Shown in pieces: positions 26,243 through 35,158 of a DNA stretch of 64,000 nt. Both the position numbers and the translations under genes were made by a program. The notes under the pieces are model-generated. The model had not been told where the DNA came from. It saw only the letters and a program-made list of their open reading frames with translations, and ran no database searches. Position 1 is the stretch's first letter; each line of letters opens with the position of its first letter. Source of the DNA: DASVTU01 sp036387415 (lineage in GTDB: Bacteria; Acidobacteriota; Blastocatellia; Pyrinomonadales; Pyrinomonadaceae); NCBI GenBank assembly GCA_036387415.1, contig DASVTU010000039.1, positions 620,001 to 684,000 of the forward strand, given 5' to 3'.

Positions 26243-27880
26243 TCACGAACGACGACGCCGGAGCGCACGACCGATGCGACCGACGATGCCGCCACCTCGC
26301 ACATCTGCGAGCACGACGTGCGCCGTGTTGCGTCCAGACGCGCCGAAGACGCCGCCGCCCGGATGCGTCGAGGCTCCGGTCAGGTAAAGATTTTCGATGG
26401 GCGTTCGGTAGGTCGCGAGTTCGGGCAGAGGTCGATAGAGAAACATCTGGTCGAGTTCCATCTCGACGTGCATGACGTTGCCGCGCAGGAGTCCGAGGCG
26501 TCGTTCGAGGTCGAGCGGCGTCTGGATGAAACGTTCCATGATAGAGGCGCGCACGTTCGGCGCGTAAGCGTTCACCGCGTCAATCAACTTGTCGGCCTCG
26601 CGTTCTCGAATCTCATCCCACGACGCGCCGCCCGCGAGTTCATACGGATAATATTGTCCCCAGATGAAAAGCGTGTGGCGGCCTGCGGGCGCGATGGTCG
26701 GGTCAACCGCTGAAAACGTCATGGCGAGCGCCGCCGGATGCTCGGAGGGGCGACCGTTTAAGTAGTCGCCGTAGGCGGCATCGAGGTATGCGAGCGACGG
26801 GCAGAGCAGTTGCAAGCCCTGATGACACGCGCTCGCCTCGCCGCCCGAAGGCGCAGCCGTGTAGTCCGGCAACTCCGACACGGCGCAACGCACAATCATC
26901 CCGAAACCGTTGCCGACGCGCACCGCGCGGACGCGCGCCGCCAATCCGTCGGGCAAGTTTTCTGCGCCGACGAGTTTCAGGAAAGTTGTCTGGACGTGTG
27001 CGTTCGAGACGATGCGCCGAGCCTCTATGCGTTCGCCGCCCGCGAGATGAACGGCGCGTGCGCCTCTGCCGTCACCTCTGCCGCCGCCGCCGACTTCGAT
27101 GCGTTCGACCTCCGCCGAGAGACGCACCTCGCCGCCGTGATGTTCGAGACAACGCGCGAGCGCCTGCGTCAACGCGCCCGAACCGCCGCGCGGACGTTTG
27201 ACGCCGCTCCTGTGAATCATCGAATGCCAGCCGAGAAAATCTCCCGTCGCGGCGGCACCGGGCGGCGGCCCCGACTGCGCCGCCAGCCATACCATCGCCG
27301 CACGCAAGGATTCGTGTTCAAACGTCTCGCGCGCCAGCGCGCCGTAACTCGTAAAGAGTTTGCGCGTCATTTCCAGTGGATTCGTCTTCTCTTTGGTGCG
27401 ACGAAAAATCATGTGGCGACCGAGATTCGCGAGCGTCGGCGGCTTCATGAAAGCCTCGAAGACGCCTTCGTTAATCGCGCCCCACTCGCGTACGAAACGA
27501 CGGTAGTTGTCCGCGTCCGGCGGGCTGATACGCGCAATCGACTCGCAGGTTCGTTCCACGTCGCGCCAGAAATAGATAGCTTGTCCGTCGGCGGTGGGCG
27601 CGAAGGCGAAGGGGTCGCAGTCGATGTATTCGAGTCCGAAACGTTCGAGTTCGAGTTCGCCGAGGACGGGCGTGAGGTGAATCATGATGTGCGCGCTTGA
27701 GCCGACATCAATCTTGTAGCCGGGAATCAAATCGTCTTCGGTGCAGACCGCGCCGCCGACGATGTGCCGACGCTCAAGCACGACGACGCTCAAACCCGCC
27801 TTCGCCAAGTAGCACGCGCAGATGAGTCCGTTGTGGCCGCCGCCGACCACCGCCACGTCGTAAATTTTTTCTTCGTTCAT
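26243..27880 (-). CDS. FAD-dependent oxidoreductase, phytoene-desaturase/PYROXD2-like
   Basis: 545 residues. The Rossmann FAD site VAVVGGGHNGLICACYLAKA with VVVLERR is at the N-terminus, followed by VGGAVCTEDDLIPGYKID, typical of the CrtI/PYROXD2 (NAD(P)/FAD-dependent) group. The C-terminal LTGASTHPGGGVFGASGRNTA is the FAD-closing motif of the same family. There is no neighbouring carotenoid gene, which favours the PYROXD2-like branch, of unsettled substrate, over a carotenoid desaturase. ATG 27880 begins MNEEKIYDV. Confidence 0.88.
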   Translation of the reverse strand: MNEEKIYDVAVVGGGHNGLICACYLAKAGLSVVVLERRHIVGGAVCTEDDLIPGYKIDVGSSAHIMIHLTPVLGELELERFGLEYIDCDPFAFAPTADGQAIYFWRDVERTCESIARISPPDADNYRRFVREWGAINEGVFEAFMKPPTLANLGRHMIFRRTKEKTNPLEMTRKLFTSYGALARETFEHESLRAAMVWLAAQSGPPPGAAATGDFLGWHSMIHRSGVKRPRGGSGALTQALARCLEHHGGEVRLSAEVERIEVGGGGRGDGRGARAVHLAGGERIEARRIVSNAHVQTTFLKLVGAENLPDGLAARVRAVRVGNGFGMIVRCAVSELPDYTAAPSGGEASACHQGLQLLCPSLAYLDAAYGDYLNGRPSEHPAALAMTFSAVDPTIAPAGRHTLFIWGQYYPYELAGGASWDEIREREADKLIDAVNAYAPNVRASIMERFIQTPLDLERRLGLLRGNVMHVEMELDQMFLYRPLPELATYRTPIENLYLTGASTHPGGGVFGASGRNTAHVVLADVRGGGIVGRIGRALRRRRS

Positions 27881-27979
27881 CGTGGCCGCGCGCCTTGCAT
27901 TAGAGGGGATTCGCTTGCATCATCAGGCTTGCTATAAATCAAAATCAACAAGGGGACATCCGTAAAGGATGTAATAAAT

Positions 27980-29407
27980 GTGTCTGACATTATCTCTGTA
28001 GAGCCGTCGGAGATACACTCCGATAAACCTGCGGGCAAGCCCGTCTGTTTTGTCTGCGGGCGCGAATCTTCGGACGGACTCGTCGCGTTCACGTCCGTGC
28101 CGGAGGAGTTGCAGCCCATCATCGCGGCCAACGCTTTAGGCGGCGCGCTCGTCTCGGCGGTCTGCCCGCGTTGCCTCCAACTCTTCGAGCGTGCGCGCGT
28201 GCAACTCTCCGCCGACGCCGCCGTCTTTCAACAGGGCGGACTCGTCTTGCCGACGCCGCTTCGCATGGATGCCGACAACCGTTTCACAGGGCGCGGCGTC
28301 GCCATCGCTTTTCTCGATTCCGGTTTCTACGCGCATCCCGATTTGACGACGCCCACCAACCGCATCCTCGCATATCACAACATCGTCCCCGGCGGCGCAT
28401 CAACTCTGGAAACGACCGACCCGGCGAGTTGGCACGGCATGATGACTTCGGTCGTCGCCGCAGGCAACGGCTCTCTGTCGAGCGGCTTTTATCGCAGCAT
28501 CGCGCCCGGCGCGAATCTCGTACTCGTTAAGGTCAGCAAGTCCGGGCGCATCACCGAGCGAGAGATTCAGACCGGGCTCGAATGGGTTTTGGAACATCGC
28601 GACGAATACAAAATCCGCATCGTCAACATCTCTGCGGGCGGCGACTTCGACGAGTCGTATCTCACGAACGAGCTTTCGCAGGCGGTGGAGCGCGCCGTCA
28701 GAGAAGGCTTGATTGTGGTCTGCGCGGCGGGCAATGCAGGGATGCACCCCGGTCATCCCGTCTTGCCTCCGGCGAGTGCGCCGTCGTGCATCGCCGTCGG
28801 CGGACTCGACGACCAGAACTCGCTCGACCGCGCACGTCGCGGCATGTATCGTTCGTCCTATGGCCCCACCGTCGATGGCTTGCAGAAGCCTGAAGTGATT
28901 GCGCCCGGCATCTGGGTTCCCGCGCCCATCCTGCCGCACACACCCACCGCCGCCGAAGCCGAACTCTACGCCAAACTTGACCGCGCGCCCGACGAACAGT
29001 TGCGCCACATCATCGAAGAACACGCTGACACCGACAAAGACCTCTACGAAGCGCGCGACCTCCATACGCCACTCCTGCGCCATTTGATAACCATCAAACT
29101 CCACGAAGGCGACGTTATCAGCGAGCATTACAAGTACGTCGATGGCACTTCGTTTGCCGCGCCGATTGTTTCATCCATCATCGCCTGCATGCTCGAAGCC
29201 AATCCCGAACTGACGCCGCAACGCGTCAAGCGCATTCTCATCGACACGGCGGAACGCCTCCCCTCAATTGAAATCGACCGACAGGGTTGGGGCGTCGTCT
29301 CGCCCCGCCGCGCCATCGAATACGCGCTCGCACTCCGCCCCGTGCTCGACGCTGCCACTTCCAGTCAATCCCCGAACACGAATAATTCAGCAGGGTGGTC
29401 AGGATGA
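27980..29407 (+). CDS. Subtilisin-like S8 serine peptidase with N-terminal zinc ribbon
   Basis: 475 residues. Residues 20-70 carry two CxxC pairs (CFVC at 23-26, CPRC at 62-65), a probable zinc ribbon. The S8 domain runs from about 95 to 450: catalytic Asp113 (FLDSGF), His152 (WHGM, not the usual HGT), oxyanion Asn252 (CAAGNAG) and Ser391 (DGTSFAAP). A charged helical insert of about 70 residues (315-385) precedes the Ser motif. There is no signal peptide, so it is probably cytosolic, unlike most subtilases. The start codon at 27980 begins MSDIISVEPSE. The final GGATGA (Gly plus stop) begins a palindromic repeat. Confidence 0.88.
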   Translation: MSDIISVEPSEIHSDKPAGKPVCFVCGRESSDGLVAFTSVPEELQPIIAANALGGALVSAVCPRCLQLFERARVQLSADAAVFQQGGLVLPTPLRMDADNRFTGRGVAIAFLDSGFYAHPDLTTPTNRILAYHNIVPGGASTLETTDPASWHGMMTSVVAAGNGSLSSGFYRSIAPGANLVLVKVSKSGRITEREIQTGLEWVLEHRDEYKIRIVNISAGGDFDESYLTNELSQAVERAVREGLIVVCAAGNAGMHPGHPVLPPASAPSCIAVGGLDDQNSLDRARRGMYRSSYGPTVDGLQKPEVIAPGIWVPAPILPHTPTAAEAELYAKLDRAPDEQLRHIIEEHADTDKDLYEARDLHTPLLRHLITIKLHEGDVISEHYKYVDGTSFAAPIVSSIIACMLEANPELTPQRVKRILIDTAERLPSIEIDRQGWGVVSPRRAIEYALALRPVLDAATSSQSPNTNNSAGWSG

Positions 29408-29509
29408 AGCGAATTAAAAAGGTAAAATGCAAAACGAAAAAACAACGACGCTTCGGAGTCGTCTGCTACTTTTTGCCTTTTACCTTTTTAATTTTCATTT
29501 CCATCATCC
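29402..29509. repeat. Long tandem-repeat palindrome, GGTAAAATGCAAAA word
   Basis: Left arm 29402-29440 (GGATGAAGCG, AATTAAAAAGGTAAAATGC) pairs over about 35 bases with the right arm 29468-29509 (TTTTTGCCTTTTACC, TTTTTAATTTTCATTT, CCATCATCC). Its outer end overlaps the stop codon of the S8 peptidase gene. Confidence 0.85.
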
Positions 29510-29631
29510 CGTCTCTCCCGTTAAATTTTCCTATGCGAATCTCTGGCTAGACATGCGCGCGGGGCGTATGCCACAATCCTCCGCAACAATTTTTCAGCTA
29601 ATCAAATCAAAAAATCAGAGTGAGGAACGTT

Positions 29632-30063
29632 ATGGCAGAAAATGAAAATTCGTCCGCCGCGACGCCTGAGACGACTGGCGTCGAAGCGGATGCCGGAAAC
29701 ACTTCGGAGACCGGCAGCACGTCGCAAGCCGCCGACGCCGCATCGGTGTCAAGCGACTCCACGACGGACGCGGGCGGCGCAACAGCGACGAGCGGCGACG
29801 CATCTGAGACGGGCGACGGCGGCATACAAGGTGGCGGCGATGAGACAACCGCCGAGACTCCAATCGCCGAGACGAGCACCGAGGAGATTACTTATCACGC
29901 CGTTGAGAAGGATGGTAATGTGACGGCCATCTGGGAGATGCAGGGACGCAAACACCTTCGCACGATTGACCCGCGCTCACGTCAGGGACAAGAAATCCTA
30001 CGCCTCTACACCGCCGAACACCCCGACGAAGCGGGCGCACACGCCGCCACCGAAAATGCCTGA
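29632..30063 (+). CDS. Acidic protein with low-complexity N-terminus, unknown
   Basis: 143 residues from ATG 29632, with GTGAGG 7 bases upstream. Residues 1-85 are almost entirely Ala, Ser, Thr, Gly, Asp and Glu (SETGSTSQAADAASVSSDST and the like), predicted disordered. Residues 85-135 form a compact segment (EITYHAVEKDGNVTAIWEMQ, GRKHLRTIDPRSRQGQEILR) that may be a small domain. There is no signal peptide. I recognise no family. Confidence 0.6.
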   Translation: MAENENSSAATPETTGVEADAGNTSETGSTSQAADAASVSSDSTTDAGGATATSGDASETGDGGIQGGGDETTAETPIAETSTEEITYHAVEKDGNVTAIWEMQGRKHLRTIDPRSRQGQEILRLYTAEHPDEAGAHAATENA

Positions 30064-30066
30064 AAT

Positions 30067-30137
30067 CAGTAAATGGTAAATAGTAAATGGTGAATGGAAA
30101 CTGCTTTATCCATTTACCATTAACTATTTACTATTGA
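30067..30137. repeat. Tandem-repeat palindrome, GTAAATGG/GTAAATAG word
   Basis: Left arm 30067-30097 (CAGTAAATGGTAAATAGTAA, ATGGTGAATGG) pairs with right arm 30109-30137 (CCATTTACCATTAACTATTT, ACTATTGA). It lies between convergent genes. The right arm supplies the terminal NSK codons and TAG stop of the dehydrogenase gene. Confidence 0.9.
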
Positions 30138-31113
30138 CGACGTTCTGCGGTTCTCCACGGACGAAGGCTTCGAGATTGTCGATGAGTTGATTGGCGAGAG
30201 CTTGCATGGCTTCGAGACTTGCCCAGGCGATGTGCGGCGTCACAATCAGGTTCGGCAGTTGAAGTTCGAGCAGAGGATGGCGGACGCCTCCCGCCCCGAC
30301 GCGCGGCGGTTCGCTTGAGAGAACATCAATGCCCGCGCCGCCAATCTCGCCGCCGAGCAACGCCGACGCCAACGCCTCTTCATCCACCACCCCGCCCCGC
30401 GCACAATTAATCAACAACGCATCCGAACGCATCAATGCGAGTTCTTCGCGTCCAATCATGTGTCGCGTCTCTTGGTTGAGCGGCGCGTGAAGCGTCACGA
30501 TGTCGCTGCGTCTGAGCACTTCGACGAAGGGCGTGCGCCCCGCGCGTGTCGCGTGCGCGCCTTTGTGTTCCGCGATGAGCGTGTCCATACCGAAGGCGCG
30601 CGACAGATTTTCGACCGCTCGACCGAGCGAACCATAACCGATGATGCCGAGCGTGCTTCCCTGTAGGTCACGCATGGGATGCGTGAGCAGGCAGAAATGT
30701 GGCGCGCGTTCCCATGCGCCGTCGCGCACGTCCTCGCGGTATGCGAATAGGTTGCGACGCAAGGCGAGGATGAGCATCAAGACGTGTTCGGGGACGCTGC
30801 GGCGCGCGTAGCCGCGCACGTTCGAGACGGGGATGCCGCGACGACGGCAGTATTCGAGGTCAACGTTGTCCGTCCCCGTGGCGGCGATGGCGACGAAGCG
30901 AAGCGACGGCAACTGCACAAGTTCCGTTTCACGGAGACGCACTTTATTGACGATGGCGATGTCGGCATCGCGCAAACGCTCGACCACATCCGAAGCGGAT
31001 TCGGTCTGCCCGTATTCGCGCCATTCGTGCGCGAAGCGCGGGCGTCTCACGTCGGCGCGGAGCGCGTCGCGGTCGAGGAAAACGATGCGGACGGGTGCGC
31101 TTGTTTCGGTCAT
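30124..31113 (-). CDS. D-2-hydroxyacid dehydrogenase family protein
   Basis: 329 residues from ATG 31113 (MTETSAPVRIVFLDRDAL). It is an NAD(P)-dependent 2-hydroxyacid dehydrogenase: nucleotide loop GIIGYGSLGRAV, catalytic Arg in INCARGGVVDE, Glu in DVLSSEPP, and His in VTPHIAWAS are all present. The substrate (glycerate, hydroxypyruvate or similar) cannot be told from the sequence. The C-terminus ends VVNSK, with NSK and the stop encoded by units of a palindromic repeat, so the original end of the protein has probably been replaced. Confidence 0.9.
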   Translation of the reverse strand: MTETSAPVRIVFLDRDALRADVRRPRFAHEWREYGQTESASDVVERLRDADIAIVNKVRLRETELVQLPSLRFVAIAATGTDNVDLEYCRRRGIPVSNVRGYARRSVPEHVLMLILALRRNLFAYREDVRDGAWERAPHFCLLTHPMRDLQGSTLGIIGYGSLGRAVENLSRAFGMDTLIAEHKGAHATRAGRTPFVEVLRRSDIVTLHAPLNQETRHMIGREELALMRSDALLINCARGGVVDEEALASALLGGEIGGAGIDVLSSEPPRVGAGGVRHPLLELQLPNLIVTPHIAWASLEAMQALANQLIDNLEAFVRGEPQNVVNSK

Positions 31114-31177
31114 TGAGCGGAGAAGATTTTTGTTGTCGGGCGCAGAAATGTTTCCGTTGTCGGGCGGGAGTCGCTTG

Positions 31178-31603
31178 TCATGCTGAGAAAAATTGTGTCT
31201 GAAGAAATCCCCAGAGGATGACGGAGAAGCCGCCGACTTCCGCCGCGATGAGCGCGTACATGTACCACGTCGTTGTGAAGCTTCGTTTGGCGAAAATGTT
31301 GTCGGTGTCGTCCTTGAGTCCGTGCATGAAGTAGCCGGCGATGGTCGTCGTGAAGAAGACGAGGACGAGCACGGTCGCCCCGACCTGCACGCGTTCGGAG
31401 TAGGGACTGTATTCGAGCAGTCGCGCCATGACGAGCGCGGCGAAGCCGTAGAGCAACGCCGAGCGATGCGCGATGTCGATATACACGGGCGCACGATGCT
31501 CCGCGCTCGTCATAATCCGTCGATACTTGACGATGCCGAACAGCATGCCTGTCAGTAAGTAGACGCCCGACGCGGCGAGACTGATTTTAACCGCCAGATT
31601 CAT
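31178..31603 (-). CDS. Four-helix integral membrane protein, unknown
   Basis: 141 residues from ATG 31603, chosen for GGGAGG 6 bases upstream. Four hydrophobic segments are evident (VKISLAASGVYLLTGMLFGI, SALLYGFAALVMARLLEY, VQVGATVLVLVFFTTTIAGY, YMYALIAAEVGGFSVILWGF), with conserved-looking polar residues between (RAPVYIDIAHR, HGLKDDTDN). I do not recognise the family. It lies 64 bases upstream of the dehydrogenase gene on the same strand and could be cotranscribed. Confidence 0.7.
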   Translation of the reverse strand: MNLAVKISLAASGVYLLTGMLFGIVKYRRIMTSAEHRAPVYIDIAHRSALLYGFAALVMARLLEYSPYSERVQVGATVLVLVFFTTTIAGYFMHGLKDDTDNIFAKRSFTTTWYMYALIAAEVGGFSVILWGFLQTQFFSA

Positions 31604-31679
31604 CTTCGCCTCCCGACCATTCAATCAATCCACACCGAGAGCGTATACTAGCATCACTTTCGTCGGAGCGGACAGACCC

Positions 31680-32579
31680 ATGAATCTCTCGACGCGATTC
31701 CTTCAAGGCATGAAACCGACGGCTCGATTATTTCTGACGCTTCTCTGCCTCGCCGCGCTCGTCGCATGTGGCGGCACCCGTTCGACTCGTACCGTCGCTT
31801 CTCAGAGCAGCGACGCACACGTCCGCGCCGTCGAACAGACAGACGGCGACACACCCGCCTCGTACAGTGGAAAAATGATTTACGTCATCGTCGCGCTCTG
31901 CGACAACGTGAATCAGGGCATCGTGCCCGTCCCCGCGAGTCTCGGCAACGGCGACTCGCCGCAGACGAATCTCTACTGGGGCGCGCGGTTCGGCGTCAAA
32001 ACTTTCTTCAAGCGGAGCGGCGAGTGGCGGCTGGTCGCGGAAGTTCGTGAACCGCGCGCCCCGATTCTCGAAAGATTGATTTTCAAACACCGGAGCATGG
32101 ACGCTTATCTCGTCGCGGATGCTTATCGCGGCGCGGCCATCAAACAGGCGACCGAAGATTTCCTCGCCGCCGCCGCCGGAGCGTCGCGCGAGACGGTCAA
32201 GGTCGAAGGCGCGTCGCTCGGTCTGAGCACGGGCGGCGAACGCCACATGGTCGCATACGTCGGTCACAACGGCTTGATGGATTTCAGTCTCGCAAACCCG
32301 CCGCCGAAAGGCGCAAGCGACACGCGACGCGATGCGGTGATTCTCGCCTGCGCGAGCAAAAACTACTTCGCCGCGCCGCTCAAACAGACGGGCGCGCATC
32401 CGCTTCTCTGGACGACTAACCTGATGGCTCCCGAAGCCTACGTCTTGAAGGCGGCGATTGACGGATGGCTGCTCGGAGAGGACGGGCAAAGCATTCACCT
32501 GCGCGCCGCGAAGGAATATCATGCCTACCAGAAGTGCGGTCTGAACGCTGCGCGCCGACTCTTCGCTAACGGTTGGTAA
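31680..32579 (+). CDS. Lipoprotein of unknown function
   Basis: 299 residues from ATG 31680 (GGAG about 10 bases upstream). The N-terminus has a lipoprotein signal, LFLTLLCLAALVAC, with Cys at about residue 30. After a short disordered linker the body begins KMIYVIVALCDNVNQGIVPV and continues as one globular domain, with repeated references to a nucleophile-free alpha/beta pattern (VAYVGHNGLMDF, VILACASKNYF, PLLWTTNLMAPEAYVLKAAI). I recognise no named family. It is probably anchored in the outer or inner membrane facing the periplasm. It is divergent from the four-helix protein gene. Confidence 0.65.
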   Translation: MNLSTRFLQGMKPTARLFLTLLCLAALVACGGTRSTRTVASQSSDAHVRAVEQTDGDTPASYSGKMIYVIVALCDNVNQGIVPVPASLGNGDSPQTNLYWGARFGVKTFFKRSGEWRLVAEVREPRAPILERLIFKHRSMDAYLVADAYRGAAIKQATEDFLAAAAGASRETVKVEGASLGLSTGGERHMVAYVGHNGLMDFSLANPPPKGASDTRRDAVILACASKNYFAAPLKQTGAHPLLWTTNLMAPEAYVLKAAIDGWLLGEDGQSIHLRAAKEYHAYQKCGLNAARRLFANGW

Positions 32580-32635
32580 CGACGCAATCCCGTCTCTCCA
32601 AACGCCGGGATACATCTCATCAACCAAACGCGCCC

Positions 32636-33415
32636 ATGAACTACTTCACAAACGACGCCGCCGCCACACGCTACGCACGCGGTCGTCCATTTTTTCATCC
32701 ACTCGTCGTCGCGCGAATCAGCAGTTTTCTCAACCTCCGCGCGCCGCTCCGACGCGCGCTCGACGTGGCCTGCGGCACAGGCCACTCCACCCTCGCCTTA
32801 CAGCAACTCGCCGCCGGAGTCATTGGCACAGACGTTTCAGACGGGATGCTGCGCGAGGCGCGCGAAGCACAGCGGACGCGCGATGCGTCTTCGATTCTGT
32901 ATGTCAAAGCGCCCGCCGAAAGTCTGCCCTTTGCCGACGCGTCCTTCGATTTAATCACCGTCTCAATGGCCTTTCACTGGTTCGACCGCGCACGTTTCTT
33001 AAGCGAAGCACACCGTCTGCTCCGCCCCGATGCATGGCTCGTCGTCTACAACAATTTCTTCTTCGGCACGATGCAGGAGAACCCCGAATTCGCGCACTGG
33101 CACCGCAACACCTACCTCGCGCGCTTCCCTTCGCCGCATCGCCATAGCCAACCACTCACACACGCAGCCGCCGCAGAGCACGGTTTTCGTCTCTCCGAAC
33201 CGGAGAACTACACCAACGATGTCCGCTTTTCACTTGAAGAACTCGCTCACTATTTCACCACGCAGAGCAACATCATCGCCGCCCTCGAACAAGCCACAGA
33301 ACCGCTCGACAGCATTCACGCATGGCTCGTATCCTCTCTCGCGCCACTCTTCCCCGCCCCAACTTGCACCTTCAACTTCGGCGGCTACATCTGGTACATG
33401 CAAAAAGCGCAGTAG
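32636..33415 (+). CDS. Class I SAM-dependent methyltransferase
   Basis: 259 residues from ATG 32636. The Rossmann methyltransferase core is clear: motif I ALDVACGTGHSTLAL, acidic loop GTDVSDGML, motif near YVKAPAESLPFADASFDLIT, then MAFHWFDRARFLSEAHRLLRP. It resembles the Methyltransf_11 group that acts on small molecules or lipids, and the protein at 37.6 kb belongs to the same broad type. No substrate can be assigned. Its stop codon (CAGTAG) is the first unit of the palindromic repeat that follows. Confidence 0.87.
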   Translation: MNYFTNDAAATRYARGRPFFHPLVVARISSFLNLRAPLRRALDVACGTGHSTLALQQLAAGVIGTDVSDGMLREAREAQRTRDASSILYVKAPAESLPFADASFDLITVSMAFHWFDRARFLSEAHRLLRPDAWLVVYNNFFFGTMQENPEFAHWHRNTYLARFPSPHRHSQPLTHAAAAEHGFRLSEPENYTNDVRFSLEELAHYFTTQSNIIAALEQATEPLDSIHAWLVSSLAPLFPAPTCTFNFGGYIWYMQKAQ

Positions 33416-33480
33416 ACAGTAGAGAGTAACCAGTAGAAAGATGTGTGTTGTTCTACTGGCTACTGACTACTGTCTACTGT
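33410..33480. repeat. Tandem-repeat palindrome, CAGTAGA word
   Basis: Left arm 33410-33437 (CAGTAGACAGTAGAGAGTAA, CCAGTAGA) and right arm 33451-33480 (TCTACTGGCTACTGACTACT, GTCTACTG) fold into a near-perfect stem of about 27 bp. It lies between convergent genes. The first CAGTAG supplies the last Gln codon and stop of the methyltransferase gene. Confidence 0.9.
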
Positions 33481-33482
33481 TT

Positions 33483-35105
33483 TCATCGTAAGAGTGGGAC
33501 GAGGAGGCGGACGAGTGCCACGATGACGAAGACGCCAACGATGTCGAGGAGGATGCCGTAGCGCATCATGCGTGTCAGAGGGATGTAGCCTGAGCCGTAG
33601 ACGATGGCGTTGCAGGGCGTGGAGACGGGCAGCATGAAGCCGAGGCTCGCGCCCAACGTCGCGCCGAGCGCGGGTTCGAGTGGGTCTGCGCCCTGCGCTC
33701 GCGCGATGGCGATGACAACGGGCACAACCATGTTCGCCGACGCCGTGTTGGAAGTCGCTTCGGAGACAATCACCGCGACGACCACGGAAGCAAACAGAAG
33801 TCCAAGGCCGCCGCTCACGGGCAAAAATCCCGTCATGCTTCTACCGACCGCTTCGGCCAATCCCGTCTGAAACGAAAGGACGCCGAGCGCAAATCCGCCG
33901 CCGTAGAGGAGCACCACGCCCCAATCAATCTTGACGGCCTCGTCCCATGTCATCGCACGCGCGCTGAGTCCGCCGCTGTCCGCGTCGCTCTCGATGCCGC
34001 TCTCCACGTCAACCGCCGTCACACCGTCGCCGCCGTCGTTGTTCTTGCTGCGTCTGTCGCCCGGCAACAGAAACAACAGAGCGGCTCCGACCAATGCCGC
34101 CACCGCCTCCGGCATGCTCCGGTTAAAGGATTGATAAAAGCTGCTCCGCTCGCCCGCCGCGAGTGCGACGATGCCCGGCACAATCCAGAGCGCCACGGTG
34201 ACGAGAAAGGCTGCGAGCGTCGATTTCTGCCCACGCGTCCACGCGCCGAGACGTTCCTTCTCGCGCCTGAGCATTGCGTCGCTGCCTTCAATCTCGGCGA
34301 CACCCGCCTTGCATAGTTTGTTCAGATAAAAAAAGAGCCACAGGAACAGCACCACGACGACAGGCACGCCGATGGTCATCCACTTGAAAAACGAAAATTC
34401 GACCCCGACGAGATTGCGTATGAAACTCAAGCCGATGACATTGGGCGGCGTGCCGATGGGCGTCGCTAGTCCGCCGATAGATGCGGCAAACGAAGTCATC
34501 AACATCAGTCCTGTCGCGTAACGTCGGCTGATGGGGCTGCCGCCTTCGCGTTCGTTGTCGAAGAGAAAGGCGAGAATCGCCATGCCGATGGCGAACATCA
34601 TGGCGGTCGTCGCCGTGTTGGAAATCCACGCCGAGATAAACGCCGTCACCGCGCCGAACGCGAAAAGAATCCTTGACGGACGCGCGCCCACCCATTTGAT
34701 TGATAGGACGCCGAAGGCCAAACGGCGGTCGAGACGATGGAGGAAGATGGCACGCGCCAGTATGAAGGAACCGATGAAGAGGAACATCAACGGGTCGGCA
34801 AACGGCGCGAAGACATCGCGCGCAGGCGCGACCCGCAACACCACACATGCCGCCGCACCAAGCATCGCCGTCATCGGCAACGGCAGAGATTCCGCAATCC
34901 ACAAGACGACCACCGACGCCATCACCGCCGCCAAGCGATGCGCCTCCGGCTTGAGTCCTGCGAGCGGCGCAAACCAGATGAGCAAAAAAACGGTGGGCGC
35001 TAAAACTAATCCCGCGCGTCGGCGCACACGCTCAAAACGCGCCTCCCCGACGCTTATCTGTTCGACGGCATCGACGCGTCTCTGCGCGTCAGCAACGTTC
35101 GGCAT
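33483..35105 (-). CDS. SLC13/DASS family anion (dicarboxylate) carrier
   Basis: 540 residues with about 12 hydrophobic segments. The two SNT signature loops of the DASS family are present: ISNTATTAMMFAIG in the first half and ATSNTASANMVVPVV in the second, each preceding the substrate and sodium site. MPNVADAQ begins the protein, with a short soluble N-terminus. Family members take up succinate, malate or sulfate using sodium. Unusually long soluble insert at about 345-385 (GDRRSKNNDGGDGVTAVDVE). No metabolic neighbour indicates the substrate. Confidence 0.9.
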   Translation of the reverse strand: MPNVADAQRRVDAVEQISVGEARFERVRRRAGLVLAPTVFLLIWFAPLAGLKPEAHRLAAVMASVVVLWIAESLPLPMTAMLGAAACVVLRVAPARDVFAPFADPLMFLFIGSFILARAIFLHRLDRRLAFGVLSIKWVGARPSRILFAFGAVTAFISAWISNTATTAMMFAIGMAILAFLFDNEREGGSPISRRYATGLMLMTSFAASIGGLATPIGTPPNVIGLSFIRNLVGVEFSFFKWMTIGVPVVVVLFLWLFFYLNKLCKAGVAEIEGSDAMLRREKERLGAWTRGQKSTLAAFLVTVALWIVPGIVALAAGERSSFYQSFNRSMPEAVAALVGAALLFLLPGDRRSKNNDGGDGVTAVDVESGIESDADSGGLSARAMTWDEAVKIDWGVVLLYGGGFALGVLSFQTGLAEAVGRSMTGFLPVSGGLGLLFASVVVAVIVSEATSNTASANMVVPVVIAIARAQGADPLEPALGATLGASLGFMLPVSTPCNAIVYGSGYIPLTRMMRYGILLDIVGVFVIVALVRLLVPLLR

Positions 35106-35158
35106 GAGGGATAGAACACCCCTTTGTGTCTGGTTTTTTAAGAGCGCGTTTGAATCTT

